Part shown: piece by piece, positions 50,244 through 59,256 of the stretch | Numbering within the stretch: the stretch's first letter is position 1 | Layout of the letters: each line of letters starts with the position of its first letter | Assembly: GCA_031549865.1 (NCBI GenBank) | Contig: JAVBPE010000024.1 | Location: 1-64,000 of the forward strand | DNA length: 64,000 nucleotides | Direction: 5' to 3' | From: JAVBPE01 sp031549865 | GTDB lineage: Bacteria > Bacillota_I > Bacilli_A > Acholeplasmatales > Anaeroplasmataceae | Notes under the pieces: generated by a model | What the model saw: the letters and a program-made list of their open reading frames with translations, nothing else | The model's database searches: none | Told to the model about the DNA's origin: nothing | Position numbers and translations under genes: made by a program

Positions 50244-53200
50244 TTATTCAGCTTTAGCCATTGCTTCATATTTAGCATAACGCTTCTTAGCATCAGCTAA
50301 ATTTGTTTCAAGCAATTCTTGAGCCTTTTCTGGATTAATCTTAGCTAATTGGTTGTAACGGCCTTCATTCATTAAGAAATCATTATATTTTGACCAATCA
50401 GGTTCTTTAGAATCCATAGTAAATGGATTTTTACCTTCTAAAGCTAGATCTGGATTAAATCTAAATGTTGGGAAGTATCCACATTCAGTAGCTAATTTAG
50501 CTTCCATTTGACTCATGTATAAACCACTCTTAATATTATGAGCAATACATGGTGAGTAAGCAATAATAATAGATGGTCCTTTATATGCTTCTGCTTCTTT
50601 TAATGCTTTAATAACTTGGTTAGGGTTAGCACCATGAGAAATTGTAGCAACATATACATGTCCATAGCTCATAGCAATTGAAGCTAAGTCTTTCTTCTTA
50701 CCAGGTTTACCAGATGCTGTAAATTTAGCAATTGATCCAGTACGAGATGATTTAGATGATTGTCCACCTGTATTTGAATATACTTCAGTATCTACTACTA
50801 AAATATTAACGTCTTCTTGATTAGCGATAACATGGTCAAGTCCACCGTATCCGATGTCATAAGCCCATCCATCTCCACCAATAATCCATTGAGAAACTTT
50901 TACTAAGTAATCTTTTAATGATAAGATTTCTTTAGCAAAGCCTTGATTAATTTGTTTCATAGCTTCAACTATTTTTGGAGCTAATTCTTTAGTTTTTTCT
51001 CCAGATGCACGGTTAGCTATCCAATCTTCACATAATGCTTTTGTATCAGCATTCATAGAATCTATATTGTTAACCATAACATTTTGAATACGATCTCTTA
51101 AAGTTTCAACTGCCATTCTCATACCGAATCCAAATTCAGCATTGTCTTCGAATAATGAGTTAGCCCAAGCTGGTCCGCGACCTTCACTATTTGTTGTATA
51201 TGGAGTTGCAGGGAATGAACCAGAATAAATTGAAGTACATCCAGTAGCATTCGCAATCATCATGCGATCACCAAATAATTGTGATACTGCTTTAACATAT
51301 GGAGTTTCTCCACATCCAGCACATGCACCAGAGAATTCAAATAATGGTTTAGAGAATTGAACATTCTTAACATTATTAGTTCCAGCGATGTCACCTTTAT
51401 AAGAAACTTTGTCATAGAAGTGAGCAGCAATAGTGTCTTCTTTAGCATCACGAGCTTTTTGAATAGTGTGAGGTACCAAAGCTTTAACTTTAATTGGATT
51501 TCCATCAGCGTCTTTTGCTGGTTTACCAGGACAAACAGTAATACATACTCCACATCCAGTACAATCTAAGATTGATACTTGAAGTGTATATTTGTATCCT
51601 TTAAATCCTGTTGCAGGAAGTAATACTGAACCTTCTGGGGCATTAGCTTCTTCGGCTTCAGATACTAAGAAAGGACGGATACAAGCATGTGGACATACGA
51701 ATGAACATTGGTTACATTGAATACATGCATCAGAGTTCCATGCAGGAACGTGAGTTGCGATTCCGCGTTTTTCATATGCTGCAGTGCCTTGAGGCATATG
51801 AGCATCTGTATAATCTTTAAATACTGAAACTGGTAATGAATCACCATCAATAGCATTGATAACATCTGCAATTTCACGAACAAATTTAGGGCGTGACATA
51901 TCAACAGTTTTTGTTTCAGCTTCTAGGTTAGCCCATTCTGGGTTTACAGTAACTTCAATTAATTTATCGCCACCAAGGTCAATTGCCTTACAGTTTTGAT
52001 CCACAAGTTCTTGTCCTTTTTTAGCATAAGTCTTAGCAGCAAAGTCCTTCATGTGTCCTTTTGCTTCTTCGAAATTCATTACATTTTGATTTAATTTAAA
52101 GAAAGCTGATTGCATTACAGTATTAACACCTAATCCTGAACGGAATCCACATTCTTTTGCAGCCAAGTAAGCATTAATAATATAGAATTTTGCCTTTTTC
52201 TTAGCTAAAATTGCTTTATATGAATTAGGTAAGATATTTTCAATATTTTCTTTAGTAGTTACAGTGTTAAGTAAGAATGTTCCACCATCACGTAAGCCTT
52301 TAATCATATCGAATTTTGCTAAATAAGCATCTAATGAACAAGATACGAAGTGAGGTTTATTTACTAAGTAAGTTGAACGAATAGGATTTTTAGAGAAACG
52401 TAAGTGTAAGCGTGTAGATCCACCTGATTTTTTAGAGTCATAAGCTGCATAGCTTTGAGCATATAAATCAGTATAGTCACCTACGATTTTAGAAATATTT
52501 TTACAAGCACCAACTGTACCATCAGAACCTAAACCGAAGAATAATAATTCTGTTGTTGTTTTATCTGCTGTATCAATTGACTCAGAATAATCTAATGATT
52601 TAAATGTAACGTCATCGTTAATACCAACAACGAAATGATCCATTGGATTTTGGGCACTTAAATTTTTATAAACAGCATAAATCATATCTGGAGTAGTATC
52701 TTTTGAAGATAAACCATAGCGACCACCAATAATTAGTGGAGCATTATTTGTTCCATAGTATACGCTCTTAATATCTAAGTATAATGGTTCGCCTAATGAA
52801 CCTTGTTCAATAGTACGATCTAAAACAGCAATTCTCTTAACTGTTTTTGGCATTGCTTCTAAGAACATTTCAGTAGCGAATGGACGGTATAAATGGATAA
52901 TTAATAATCCAACTTTTTTACCTTGAGCCATCATATAATCAACTACTTCTTGAGCACATTCTGTAACTGAACCCATTGCGATGATTACATCTGTAGCATC
53001 TTTAGCTCCATAGTAAACAAATGGGGCATAGTTACGACCAGTAACCTTAGAAATCTCAGCCATATAATTAGCAACAATTCCAGGAACTTTTGCATAATAA
53101 GTATTTTGTAATTCACGAGTTTGGAAATAAACGTCGTCATTTTGAGCTGTCCCACGGCTCTTTGGATGTGCAGGATTTAGGGCTTCTGCTCTAAATTTAG

Positions 53201-53807
53201 TTACTGCATCATAATCTAATAATTTATCAAATACACTGTAGTCAATTGGTTCTACAGTATTTACTTCATGTGAAGTTCTAAATCCATCAAAGAAATGTAG
53301 GAATGGAATGCTTGATTTAATTGCAGCTAAGTGTGCAACTCCTGCTAAATCCATAACTTCTTGTACTGAACTTGATGCTAACATTGCAAAACCTGTTTGA
53401 CGACAAGCCATTACGTCTTGGTGGTCACCAAATATTGCTAATGATTGTGCTGCTAATGAACGCGCAGATACATGGATAACTCCAGGTAAACATTCTCCAG
53501 CGATTTTATACATATTTGGAATTTTTAATAATAAACCTTGAGAAGCTGTATAAGTTGTAGTTAATGCTCCTGCTTGTAGTGAACCATGAACTGTTCCTGC
53601 TGCTCCTGCTTCTGATTGCATTTCAACAATCTTTACTGGCATACCAAATAAATTCTTCTTACCTACAGAAGCCCATTCATCAGTATACTCTGCCATTGGA
53701 GATGACGGAGTGATAGGGTAGATCCCAGCTACTTCAGTAAATGCGTATGAGGCATAAGCTGCTGCATAGTTACCATCTATGGCCATTCTTTTTAATTCTT
53801 TACTCAT
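50244..53807 (-). CDS. nifJ: pyruvate:ferredoxin (flavodoxin) oxidoreductase
   Basis: Oxidises pyruvate to acetyl-CoA with reduction of ferredoxin or flavodoxin, the central anaerobic pyruvate enzyme. 1187 residues in one chain. The pyrimidine-binding domain shows YPITPSSPMAEYTDEWA near residue 30. A gamma domain lies mid-protein. Two ferredoxin-type clusters follow, CIQCNQCSFVCPH and CTGCGVCITVCPG, with a proximal-cluster Cys pair in GACAGCGETPYV. The TPP site is GGDGWAYDIGYGGLDHV with NTGGQSSKSSRTG. Normal length. Strong AGGAGGATATT site. Monocistronic. Confidence 0.97.
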   Translation of the reverse strand: MSKELKRMAIDGNYAAAYASYAFTEVAGIYPITPSSPMAEYTDEWASVGKKNLFGMPVKIVEMQSEAGAAGTVHGSLQAGALTTTYTASQGLLLKIPNMYKIAGECLPGVIHVSARSLAAQSLAIFGDHQDVMACRQTGFAMLASSSVQEVMDLAGVAHLAAIKSSIPFLHFFDGFRTSHEVNTVEPIDYSVFDKLLDYDAVTKFRAEALNPAHPKSRGTAQNDDVYFQTRELQNTYYAKVPGIVANYMAEISKVTGRNYAPFVYYGAKDATDVIIAMGSVTECAQEVVDYMMAQGKKVGLLIIHLYRPFATEMFLEAMPKTVKRIAVLDRTIEQGSLGEPLYLDIKSVYYGTNNAPLIIGGRYGLSSKDTTPDMIYAVYKNLSAQNPMDHFVVGINDDVTFKSLDYSESIDTADKTTTELLFFGLGSDGTVGACKNISKIVGDYTDLYAQSYAAYDSKKSGGSTRLHLRFSKNPIRSTYLVNKPHFVSCSLDAYLAKFDMIKGLRDGGTFLLNTVTTKENIENILPNSYKAILAKKKAKFYIINAYLAAKECGFRSGLGVNTVMQSAFFKLNQNVMNFEEAKGHMKDFAAKTYAKKGQELVDQNCKAIDLGGDKLIEVTVNPEWANLEAETKTVDMSRPKFVREIADVINAIDGDSLPVSVFKDYTDAHMPQGTAAYEKRGIATHVPAWNSDACIQCNQCSFVCPHACIRPFLVSEAEEANAPEGSVLLPATGFKGYKYTLQVSILDCTGCGVCITVCPGKPAKDADGNPIKVKALVPHTIQKARDAKEDTIAAHFYDKVSYKGDIAGTNNVKNVQFSKPLFEFSGACAGCGETPYVKAVSQLFGDRMMIANATGCTSIYSGSFPATPYTTNSEGRGPAWANSLFEDNAEFGFGMRMAVETLRDRIQNVMVNNIDSMNADTKALCEDWIANRASGEKTKELAPKIVEAMKQINQGFAKEILSLKDYLVKVSQWIIGGDGWAYDIGYGGLDHVIANQEDVNILVVDTEVYSNTGGQSSKSSRTGSIAKFTASGKPGKKKDLASIAMSYGHVYVATISHGANPNQVIKALKEAEAYKGPSIIIAYSPCIAHNIKSGLYMSQMEAKLATECGYFPTFRFNPDLALEGKNPFTMDSKEPDWSKYNDFLMNEGRYNQLAKINPEKAQELLETNLADAKKRYAKYEAMAKAE

Positions 53808-53929
53808 AATATCCTCCTATTGAGATAACTTTTATGTACCATAGATTATTATATACCTTTTATTTGTTTTATTCAAGGAATAAAGCAACAAATTTCAGCA
53901 ATGTCCGAAGTTAAAATAAAAAAAATAGT

Positions 53930-54367
53930 CTATGATAAGACTAATTCTTCTATCAATTTAAACTCATTACCAATTCTTACAATTTTATCATTTAAATTTG
54001 CTTTATCGATAACAAAGCTTATATCTTTTTGATTTACATTGAATAATTTAGGTTTTTCTTTATATTCTCTAAATATATCAAAAACTTTGCCTAATAACTC
54101 ATTATTGTTATTTTTATTAATTATATAAATTGACATTTTAACAACATTTAAATCTAATTCAATAAATTTTTTCCATTTTGTCAAAAAAATATCTAAGAAT
54201 TTTTTTTGAAATAAAAAGTTAAGTTCTAAATCTCCAATATTCATCATTAATATAGGTATTTTTTCATCTCTTAGAAAAGTAAAGACATCTTTTAAATTCT
54301 TACAATAAAATTTTGCTAAAAATACATCTTGATACGTTGCAATTCCACTTACACTATTATTTATCAT
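53930..54367 (-). CDS. hypothetical protein, possible orphan ACT-type regulatory domain
   Basis: 145 residues, soluble. Two related halves can be seen: GIATYQDVFLAKFYCKNLKD with a following helix, and KMSIYIINKNNNNELLGKV then DISFVIDKANLNDKIVRIG. The segment DISFVIDKANL resembles the strand-helix of the second ACT domain of lysine-sensitive aspartokinases. No catalytic residues are recognised. It follows dapA by 43 bases on the same strand with an AGAGGTGGACATAT site, so a role in sensing lysine or a related amino acid is a reasonable guess, not more. Confidence 0.55.
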   Translation of the reverse strand: MINNSVSGIATYQDVFLAKFYCKNLKDVFTFLRDEKIPILMMNIGDLELNFLFQKKFLDIFLTKWKKFIELDLNVVKMSIYIINKNNNNELLGKVFDIFREYKEKPKLFNVNQKDISFVIDKANLNDKIVRIGNEFKLIEELVLS

Positions 54368-54410
54368 ATATGTCCACCTCTTAGGACAATATATGCTTTC
54401 ATTTCTTTAT

Positions 54411-55280
54411 TTATACTTCTTTATTTAAGTAATTATCAATTTTAACTTTATTTTCTATTTTTAATTCCCCATAAGGCATTCTCGCATTTCCTACATTAAA
54501 TCCCATTTTATTAAGTAAATATTTAATCGGAATAGGCGATACTTCAACAAACATCAATTTGAAAAAATCTAAATTTTTCAAATAAATATTTAACGCTTTT
54601 TCATTTTCATTATTAAAATAATTCTTTATAATTTCAGTTGATATAGAAGGAAAAGCATTAGCACACACACTAATAATTCCACTTGCACCTAAAGAAAGAG
54701 AAGGTAATAATAATTCATCATCTCCTGAATATAAAGCAAAATTTTCATTTACATATTTAGCAATTTCTTTTTGATAATTTATATCAGAAGATGCCTCTTT
54801 AATCCCAATAATATTAGAATGATGGCTCAATTTTTCCACTATATATACTGGAATTGACATTCCTGTTCTTTTTGGAACATTATATAATATAATTGGCTTA
54901 TTTAAACTATCAGCTATTCTTGTAAAATGTTTTAACAAACCATCATCATTTGTTTTATTGTAGTATGGAGTAATGACTAAATATGCGTAAATATCAAAAG
55001 CACTAAACAACTCAGCTTTTTCTATAACTTTATTAGTAATGTTACTAGATATTCCTACTAATATCGGAATTCTATTTTTTATTTTGTTACAAACAAATCT
55101 AACAATCTGCACTTGTTCATAATCACTTAAACTCTCACTTTCAGCTGTTGTTCCTAACAATAAAAGTCCATCAATATGAAATGATAATAAATAATCTATA
55201 TGTTTATCTAATACTTTATAATCAATTTCATTATTAATATCAAAAGGCGTAGTTAAAGCGACTATAGTTCCTCTTAGCAT
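54411..55280 (-). CDS. dapA: 4-hydroxy-tetrahydrodipicolinate synthase
   Basis: First committed step to diaminopimelate and lysine. 289 residues: TPFDINNEIDYKVLDKHIDY, LLLLGTTAESESLSDYEQ (GTTGE variant with Ala and Ser following), ILYNVPKRTGMSIPVYIVEK (Tyr and Arg), and IGIKEASSDINYQ with the Schiff-base Lys. Normal length. In spore formers the product also feeds dipicolinate. It is followed by the ACT-like gene, possibly its regulator. The other dap genes are not nearby. Confidence 0.93.
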   Translation of the reverse strand: MLRGTIVALTTPFDINNEIDYKVLDKHIDYLLSFHIDGLLLLGTTAESESLSDYEQVQIVRFVCNKIKNRIPILVGISSNITNKVIEKAELFSAFDIYAYLVITPYYNKTNDDGLLKHFTRIADSLNKPIILYNVPKRTGMSIPVYIVEKLSHHSNIIGIKEASSDINYQKEIAKYVNENFALYSGDDELLLPSLSLGASGIISVCANAFPSISTEIIKNYFNNENEKALNIYLKNLDFFKLMFVEVSPIPIKYLLNKMGFNVGNARMPYGELKIENKVKIDNYLNKEV

Positions 55281-55326
55281 AAAATCACTCTTTCAATATA
55301 TTATATGAATAATCAAAAAAAAAGTG

Positions 55327-55352
55327 AAAAAAAACTAGCATTTCTGCTAGCA
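55327..55352 (-). terminator. intrinsic terminator of the cold-shock gene
   Basis: On the minus strand CTAGCA and TGCTAG pair around a four-base loop, with T-rich sequence after. Confidence 0.8.
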
Positions 55353-55368
55353 TTTTTAAAAACAAAGA

Positions 55369-55566
55369 CTATCCTCTTACGATATTTTTAGCCATAAGTC
55401 CACGTTCACCTTGTTCAACTTCAAAACTAACTGCTTCGCCTTCATTTAAAGACTTGTAGCCATCACCTTGAATTTGACTGAAATGAACAAAAACATCTTT
55501 GCCTTCTTCAGAAACGATAAAACCATATCCTTTTTCTGAATTAAACCATTTTACTGTACCTTTCAT
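55369..55566 (-). CDS. cold-shock protein (CspA family)
   Basis: 65 residues, the standard length. GTVKWFNSEKGYGFI (RNP1), DVFVHFSQI (RNP2) and a basic end are diagnostic of the OB-fold CspA RNA chaperones. Only one csp is seen here. AAGGAGT site at a somewhat long spacing. The region before it (55567-55700) is AT-rich and could be a cold-responsive leader, but I see no clear stable structure. Confidence 0.96.
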   Translation of the reverse strand: MKGTVKWFNSEKGYGFIVSEEGKDVFVHFSQIQGDGYKSLNEGEAVSFEVEQGERGLMAKNIVRG

Positions 55567-55702
55567 TTAAACCTAATACTCCTTCAAAATTTCTTTAATT
55601 TAAGATTTCTCTTATACTGATAGATAAACCTATCATAGCCCATTATAACTCTTTTTTATTTTTTTTACAAGTTATTTATGAAAAAAATAATAAATGTATA
55701 CT

Positions 55703-56140
55703 TTAATATTTTATTTTAAAATAATTTTTAATATTCTCTAAAGATTTTATTAAAGTTTCTTGCTCTTCAAGTTTCAAACCAACAAATACATTATTTAGCA
55801 TTGTTTCATGAAATTCATTATGATTTTTTAAAACTTCTATACCTTTTACTGATAATTCAATTAAAACTTTGCGGCGATCATTAATGTCGTTTCCTCTTAT
55901 AACATACCCTTTTTTAACTAAGCGATCTATTGATGTTGTTAATGTACCAACTGTTATTCTTAACTTTTTAGCAACATTACTCATAGTTTTATCGTCAGTT
56001 AACGAAATCGCCTCTATAACATGAACTTCGTTCATCGACAAAAGAACTCCTTTATTTCTAAGTTCTTCTTCTTCAATATCTAAAATATGATTAAAAACTT
56101 CAACTAATAACTCATTTAATAATTCCTTTGTTTTATTCAT
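55703..56140 (-). CDS. MarR-family transcriptional regulator
   Basis: 145 residues. The winged helix-turn-helix region is EVHVIEAISLTDDKTMSNVA, then KKLRITVGTLTTSIDRLVKK and GYVIRGNDINDRRKVLIELS with the DxRxxxxxLT wing. It resembles FabT- and YusO-like regulators. Target genes are unknown; no fab genes or transporter are adjacent. ATG with an AGAGGTATATA site. Confidence 0.9.
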   Translation of the reverse strand: MNKTKELLNELLVEVFNHILDIEEEELRNKGVLLSMNEVHVIEAISLTDDKTMSNVAKKLRITVGTLTTSIDRLVKKGYVIRGNDINDRRKVLIELSVKGIEVLKNHNEFHETMLNNVFVGLKLEEQETLIKSLENIKNYFKIKY

Positions 56141-56209
56141 TTATATACCTCTAAATCTTTGATATTCAAACTATATTTATAGTATATCATTTAAGAATAT
56201 AAAATCAAG

Positions 56210-56235
56210 AAAATAAAAAGACGTTTTGAACGTCT
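56210..56235 (-). terminator. intrinsic terminator of typA
   Basis: On the minus strand AGACGTT and AACGTCT pair around a three-base loop, followed by a T-run; the stem begins in the typA stop codon region. Confidence 0.75.
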
Positions 56236-58060
56236 ATTCATCTTTATTATTTTTACGTGAATCGTATTTTTTTCTTTCAGTTGTATCTAAAATAAGTTTT
56301 CTTAATCTAATATTCTTAGGAGTTACTTCAACAAGTTCATCATCATTAATAAATTCTAAGCATGTTTCTAATGACATTACTTTTGGTTTCTTTAATACTA
56401 CTGTTTGATCCTTACTTGAAGAACGGGTATTTGTTTGTTGTTTAGCTTTAACTGGATTTACAGCCAAATCTAATGGTTTTGGAGCCATACCAACAATCAT
56501 GCCTTCATATATTTCTTCACCAGGACTTACAAACATAATTCCTCGATCTTCTAAAGCACCTAAAGCGTAAGCAGTTGTTTGCCCTTGAGCCATAGATACT
56601 AATACCCCATTAGTTCTTTCTCCAACATTTAATGTTTCATAAGGTCGATATTCTAAGAAACTATGATTCATAATTCCATAACCTTTTGTTATAGTCATGA
56701 ATTCTGTATTAAATCCAATTAACCCTCTACTTGATACAGTATAAATTACTCGTGTTTGAGTTTCAGTATTTGACATCGATTCCATAATACCACGGCGATT
56801 ACCTAACATTTCAATCACAGCGCCAATCGTATCATTCGGAGCGTCAATTACTACATATTCATATGGTTCATAATCCATACCATCAATTTTTTTAATAATT
56901 ACTCGTGGACGAGAAACTTGAAATTCGAATCCTTCACGACGCATAGTTTCAATTAAAATTGATAAATGTAATTCTCCACGTCCTGAAACAACCCATTCTT
57001 CTGAACCGCTAAGTCTTTCAACTTTTAATGAAACGTCTTTTTGAACTTCTCTAAACAATCTTTCTTCAATTTTTGTTGAAGTTACAGCTTTTCCATCACG
57101 TCCAACAAATGGTGAAGTATTGGTTCCAAAAGTCATTTGAACAGTCGGTTCTGATATATGCAATTTTTCAAGAGGAGATTCAGCACCAACTTCACAAATT
57201 GTTTCGCCAACATTTACATCAGCTAATCCAGCAAAAGCTACAATATCTCCCGCATAAGCTTGAGCTACTTCTTCTTTTTCTAATCCTAAGAAACCAAATA
57301 ACTTTTGAATTCTAAATTGTTTAATACTTCCATCTAAACGGCAGCAACTAACTACTTGATTCGCATTTATTGTTCCTCTACTAATTCTACCAATTCCAAT
57401 ACGCCCTTGGAAATCAGTATAGTCTAATAATGCTGGTTGAAGTTGTAATGCACCATCACGATCTTCAAGTGGTGCTGGAATTTTTTCTAAAATCAAATCT
57501 AATAAAGGTTCCATACTTGGGCTTTGTGTTGTAATATCTGGTGATAAAGAACATGTATTATTAACTGCTGAGGCATAACAAACTGGGAAGTCTAGTTCAT
57601 CATCATCACAACCTAAATCAATGAATAATTCTAATACTTCATCAACAACTTCTAAAACTCTTGCACTTGGCTTATCAACTTTATTAATAACTACAATTGG
57701 TTTTAAATGGGCTTCAAAAGCTTTTTTTAACACGAAACGAGTTTGAGGCATTGTTCCTTCATAGGCATCTACTACTAAAACAACTCCATCAACCATTTTC
57801 ATGATTCTTTCAACTTCTCCTCCAAAATCAGCATGTCCTGGAGTATCCAAAATATTTATTTTAGCATCTTTATATTTAATGGCAGTATTCTTCGCAAGAA
57901 TAGTTATTCCTCTTTCACGCTCTATATCATTAGAATCCATAGCTCTTTCCGCTACAACTTGCTTATCTCTAAATGTATGTGAACTTTGTAAAAGTTTATC
58001 AACCAATGTTGTTTTTCCGTGGTCAACGTGTGCAATTATTGCAATATTACGAATATTCAT
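56234..58060 (-). CDS. typA: ribosome-associated GTPase TypA/BipA
   Basis: 608 residues, normal length. G1 IAHVDHGKTTLVDKLL, G2 ERERGITILAKN, G3 ILDTPGHADFGGEVERIMK, G4 VVINKVDKPSAR, followed by EF-G-like domains (GFEFQVSRPRVIIK, YEYVVIDAPNDTIGAVIEML) and the C-terminal domain (GIMFVSPGEEIYEGMIVG). It acts in 50S assembly and stress adaptation. ATG with GCAGGTATATCC. Single gene. Confidence 0.97.
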   Translation of the reverse strand: MNIRNIAIIAHVDHGKTTLVDKLLQSSHTFRDKQVVAERAMDSNDIERERGITILAKNTAIKYKDAKINILDTPGHADFGGEVERIMKMVDGVVLVVDAYEGTMPQTRFVLKKAFEAHLKPIVVINKVDKPSARVLEVVDEVLELFIDLGCDDDELDFPVCYASAVNNTCSLSPDITTQSPSMEPLLDLILEKIPAPLEDRDGALQLQPALLDYTDFQGRIGIGRISRGTINANQVVSCCRLDGSIKQFRIQKLFGFLGLEKEEVAQAYAGDIVAFAGLADVNVGETICEVGAESPLEKLHISEPTVQMTFGTNTSPFVGRDGKAVTSTKIEERLFREVQKDVSLKVERLSGSEEWVVSGRGELHLSILIETMRREGFEFQVSRPRVIIKKIDGMDYEPYEYVVIDAPNDTIGAVIEMLGNRRGIMESMSNTETQTRVIYTVSSRGLIGFNTEFMTITKGYGIMNHSFLEYRPYETLNVGERTNGVLVSMAQGQTTAYALGALEDRGIMFVSPGEEIYEGMIVGMAPKPLDLAVNPVKAKQQTNTRSSSKDQTVVLKKPKVMSLETCLEFINDDELVEVTPKNIRLRKLILDTTERKKYDSRKNNKDE

Positions 58061-58143
58061 GGATATACCTGCCTTATTTTCAAATTTTTAACATCTTATT
58101 ATATCACAAAGGTTTAGAGTTTAAATATTTTTTTTACTGAAAG

Positions 58144-58180
58144 CGCAAACAAAAAGCAAAACCTATTTTTTGTTTTGCTT
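58144..58180 (-). terminator. intrinsic terminator overlapping the end of the HEPN-like gene
   Basis: On the minus strand AAGCAAAAC and GTTTTGCTT pair; the stop codon lies in the loop. A T-rich stretch follows. Confidence 0.7.
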
Positions 58181-59248
58181 ATAGCTTTTAATTAATATTC
58201 CAAAACAGTAAACTAAATCATTGTCTAATTCTTTTAAAAAATGAAAATATGTAGAAGCATATATAAATTTTTCTTGTTCAGATTTAAATATTAATTGTTC
58301 TAAAGATGATTTAAATAAAGGATGAGAATAATCATGAATATTTTGGATATATTGATGACTATCTATATTTTTATTTAAAAATTTAAATACACTTTTTAAT
58401 AATCTAGGTAGGGGCATCTTTATTTCAAAATTAATATCTTTTGATGCCGACAACTCGCAAACCTTATTTATTTCATAGGCAAGGGCATATTCTTTTAATT
58501 CTTCGATATCTTTAGTTTGATTATTGTATTTTTCTAATTCATGAATTAAAGATATTCTCCATGCCAATCTATTTACTTTAATATCATTGTTATTAAATAC
58601 TTTCTTAAATTCAATTTCTAATTTTTTCAGTTCTTCTTTATATGTATATGTTTGATAAAAAGTATTATAAAGTCTCATAACATAATCATTAAAGAATGTG
58701 TTTTCTTTATTATTAACACAAATATTATAAATATTAGATAATAATCGATTAGACTCCGTATAATAATTTTCATATAAATCTTCAATTTTAATTACTTTTT
58801 CTTCAATTTCTTTACCAACATAAATATAATATTTAAATGAATCATTGCTTATATCTTCTTTTTTAAAAATGCAGTATCCTAAAATTTTCTCATCAAAAAC
58901 TCTATTTGATGGATGGCCTACTACATCATTTCTAATATATTTTAATTCTCTTAATTTTTGATTTTGATTTATATTAATAAATGTTTTACTTTTTGTTAAG
59001 GCATAGGCCAAAGCATATAAAGAATCAATTGCGACAAATAGCCCTTGAAGTAATCCATATAATCTTAAAGACTTTTCACCTAAATCAAAATCTTTATTGA
59101 TAGTTATTAAGAATGATTTTTGGGCTTCATTTGTCAAATCAAGTGCATAAAGCGCTGCTAAGGCTTGGTTATTTTCTTTTATTTTACCAAAACTGTAAAA
59201 TTGGTTAATGAGTAAATCATTTTCTTTTACTTCATCTAATATATTAAT
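58163..59248 (-). CDS. HEPN-like protein with probable non-canonical AUU start
   Basis: About 361 residues if it starts at ATT 59248, four bases after AGGTGG. The only ordinary start in frame near the 5' end is TTG 59137, with no ribosome binding site; the 37 codons before it read as normal protein (for example ILDEVKENDLLINQFYSFGK and ALAALYALDL). Helix-rich. The stretch LRELKYIRNDVVGHPSNR holds R-N-D-x-x-x-H, the RxxxxxH active-site form of HEPN ribonucleases, following LYGLLQGLFVAIDSLYALAY. The C-terminal half is unrecognised. Its ribosome binding site overlaps the stop codon of the phosphodiesterase gene, so the two are probably coupled. Confidence 0.65.
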   Translation of the reverse strand: MNILDEVKENDLLINQFYSFGKIKENNQALAALYALDLTNEAQKSFLITINKDFDLGEKSLRLYGLLQGLFVAIDSLYALAYALTKSKTFININQNQKLRELKYIRNDVVGHPSNRVFDEKILGYCIFKKEDISNDSFKYYIYVGKEIEEKVIKIEDLYENYYTESNRLLSNIYNICVNNKENTFFNDYVMRLYNTFYQTYTYKEELKKLEIEFKKVFNNNDIKVNRLAWRISLIHELEKYNNQTKDIEELKEYALAYEINKVCELSASKDINFEIKMPLPRLLKSVFKFLNKNIDSHQYIQNIHDYSHPLFKSSLEQLIFKSEQEKFIYASTYFHFLKELDNDLVYCFGILIKSYKQNKK

Positions 59249-59256
59249 AATACCAC

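Noticed and set aside
51260..51904. Two ORFs of 79 and 97 codons inside nifJ in another frame
   Set aside because: They are frame shadows of the well-conserved ferredoxin region of nifJ, with no start signals of their own.
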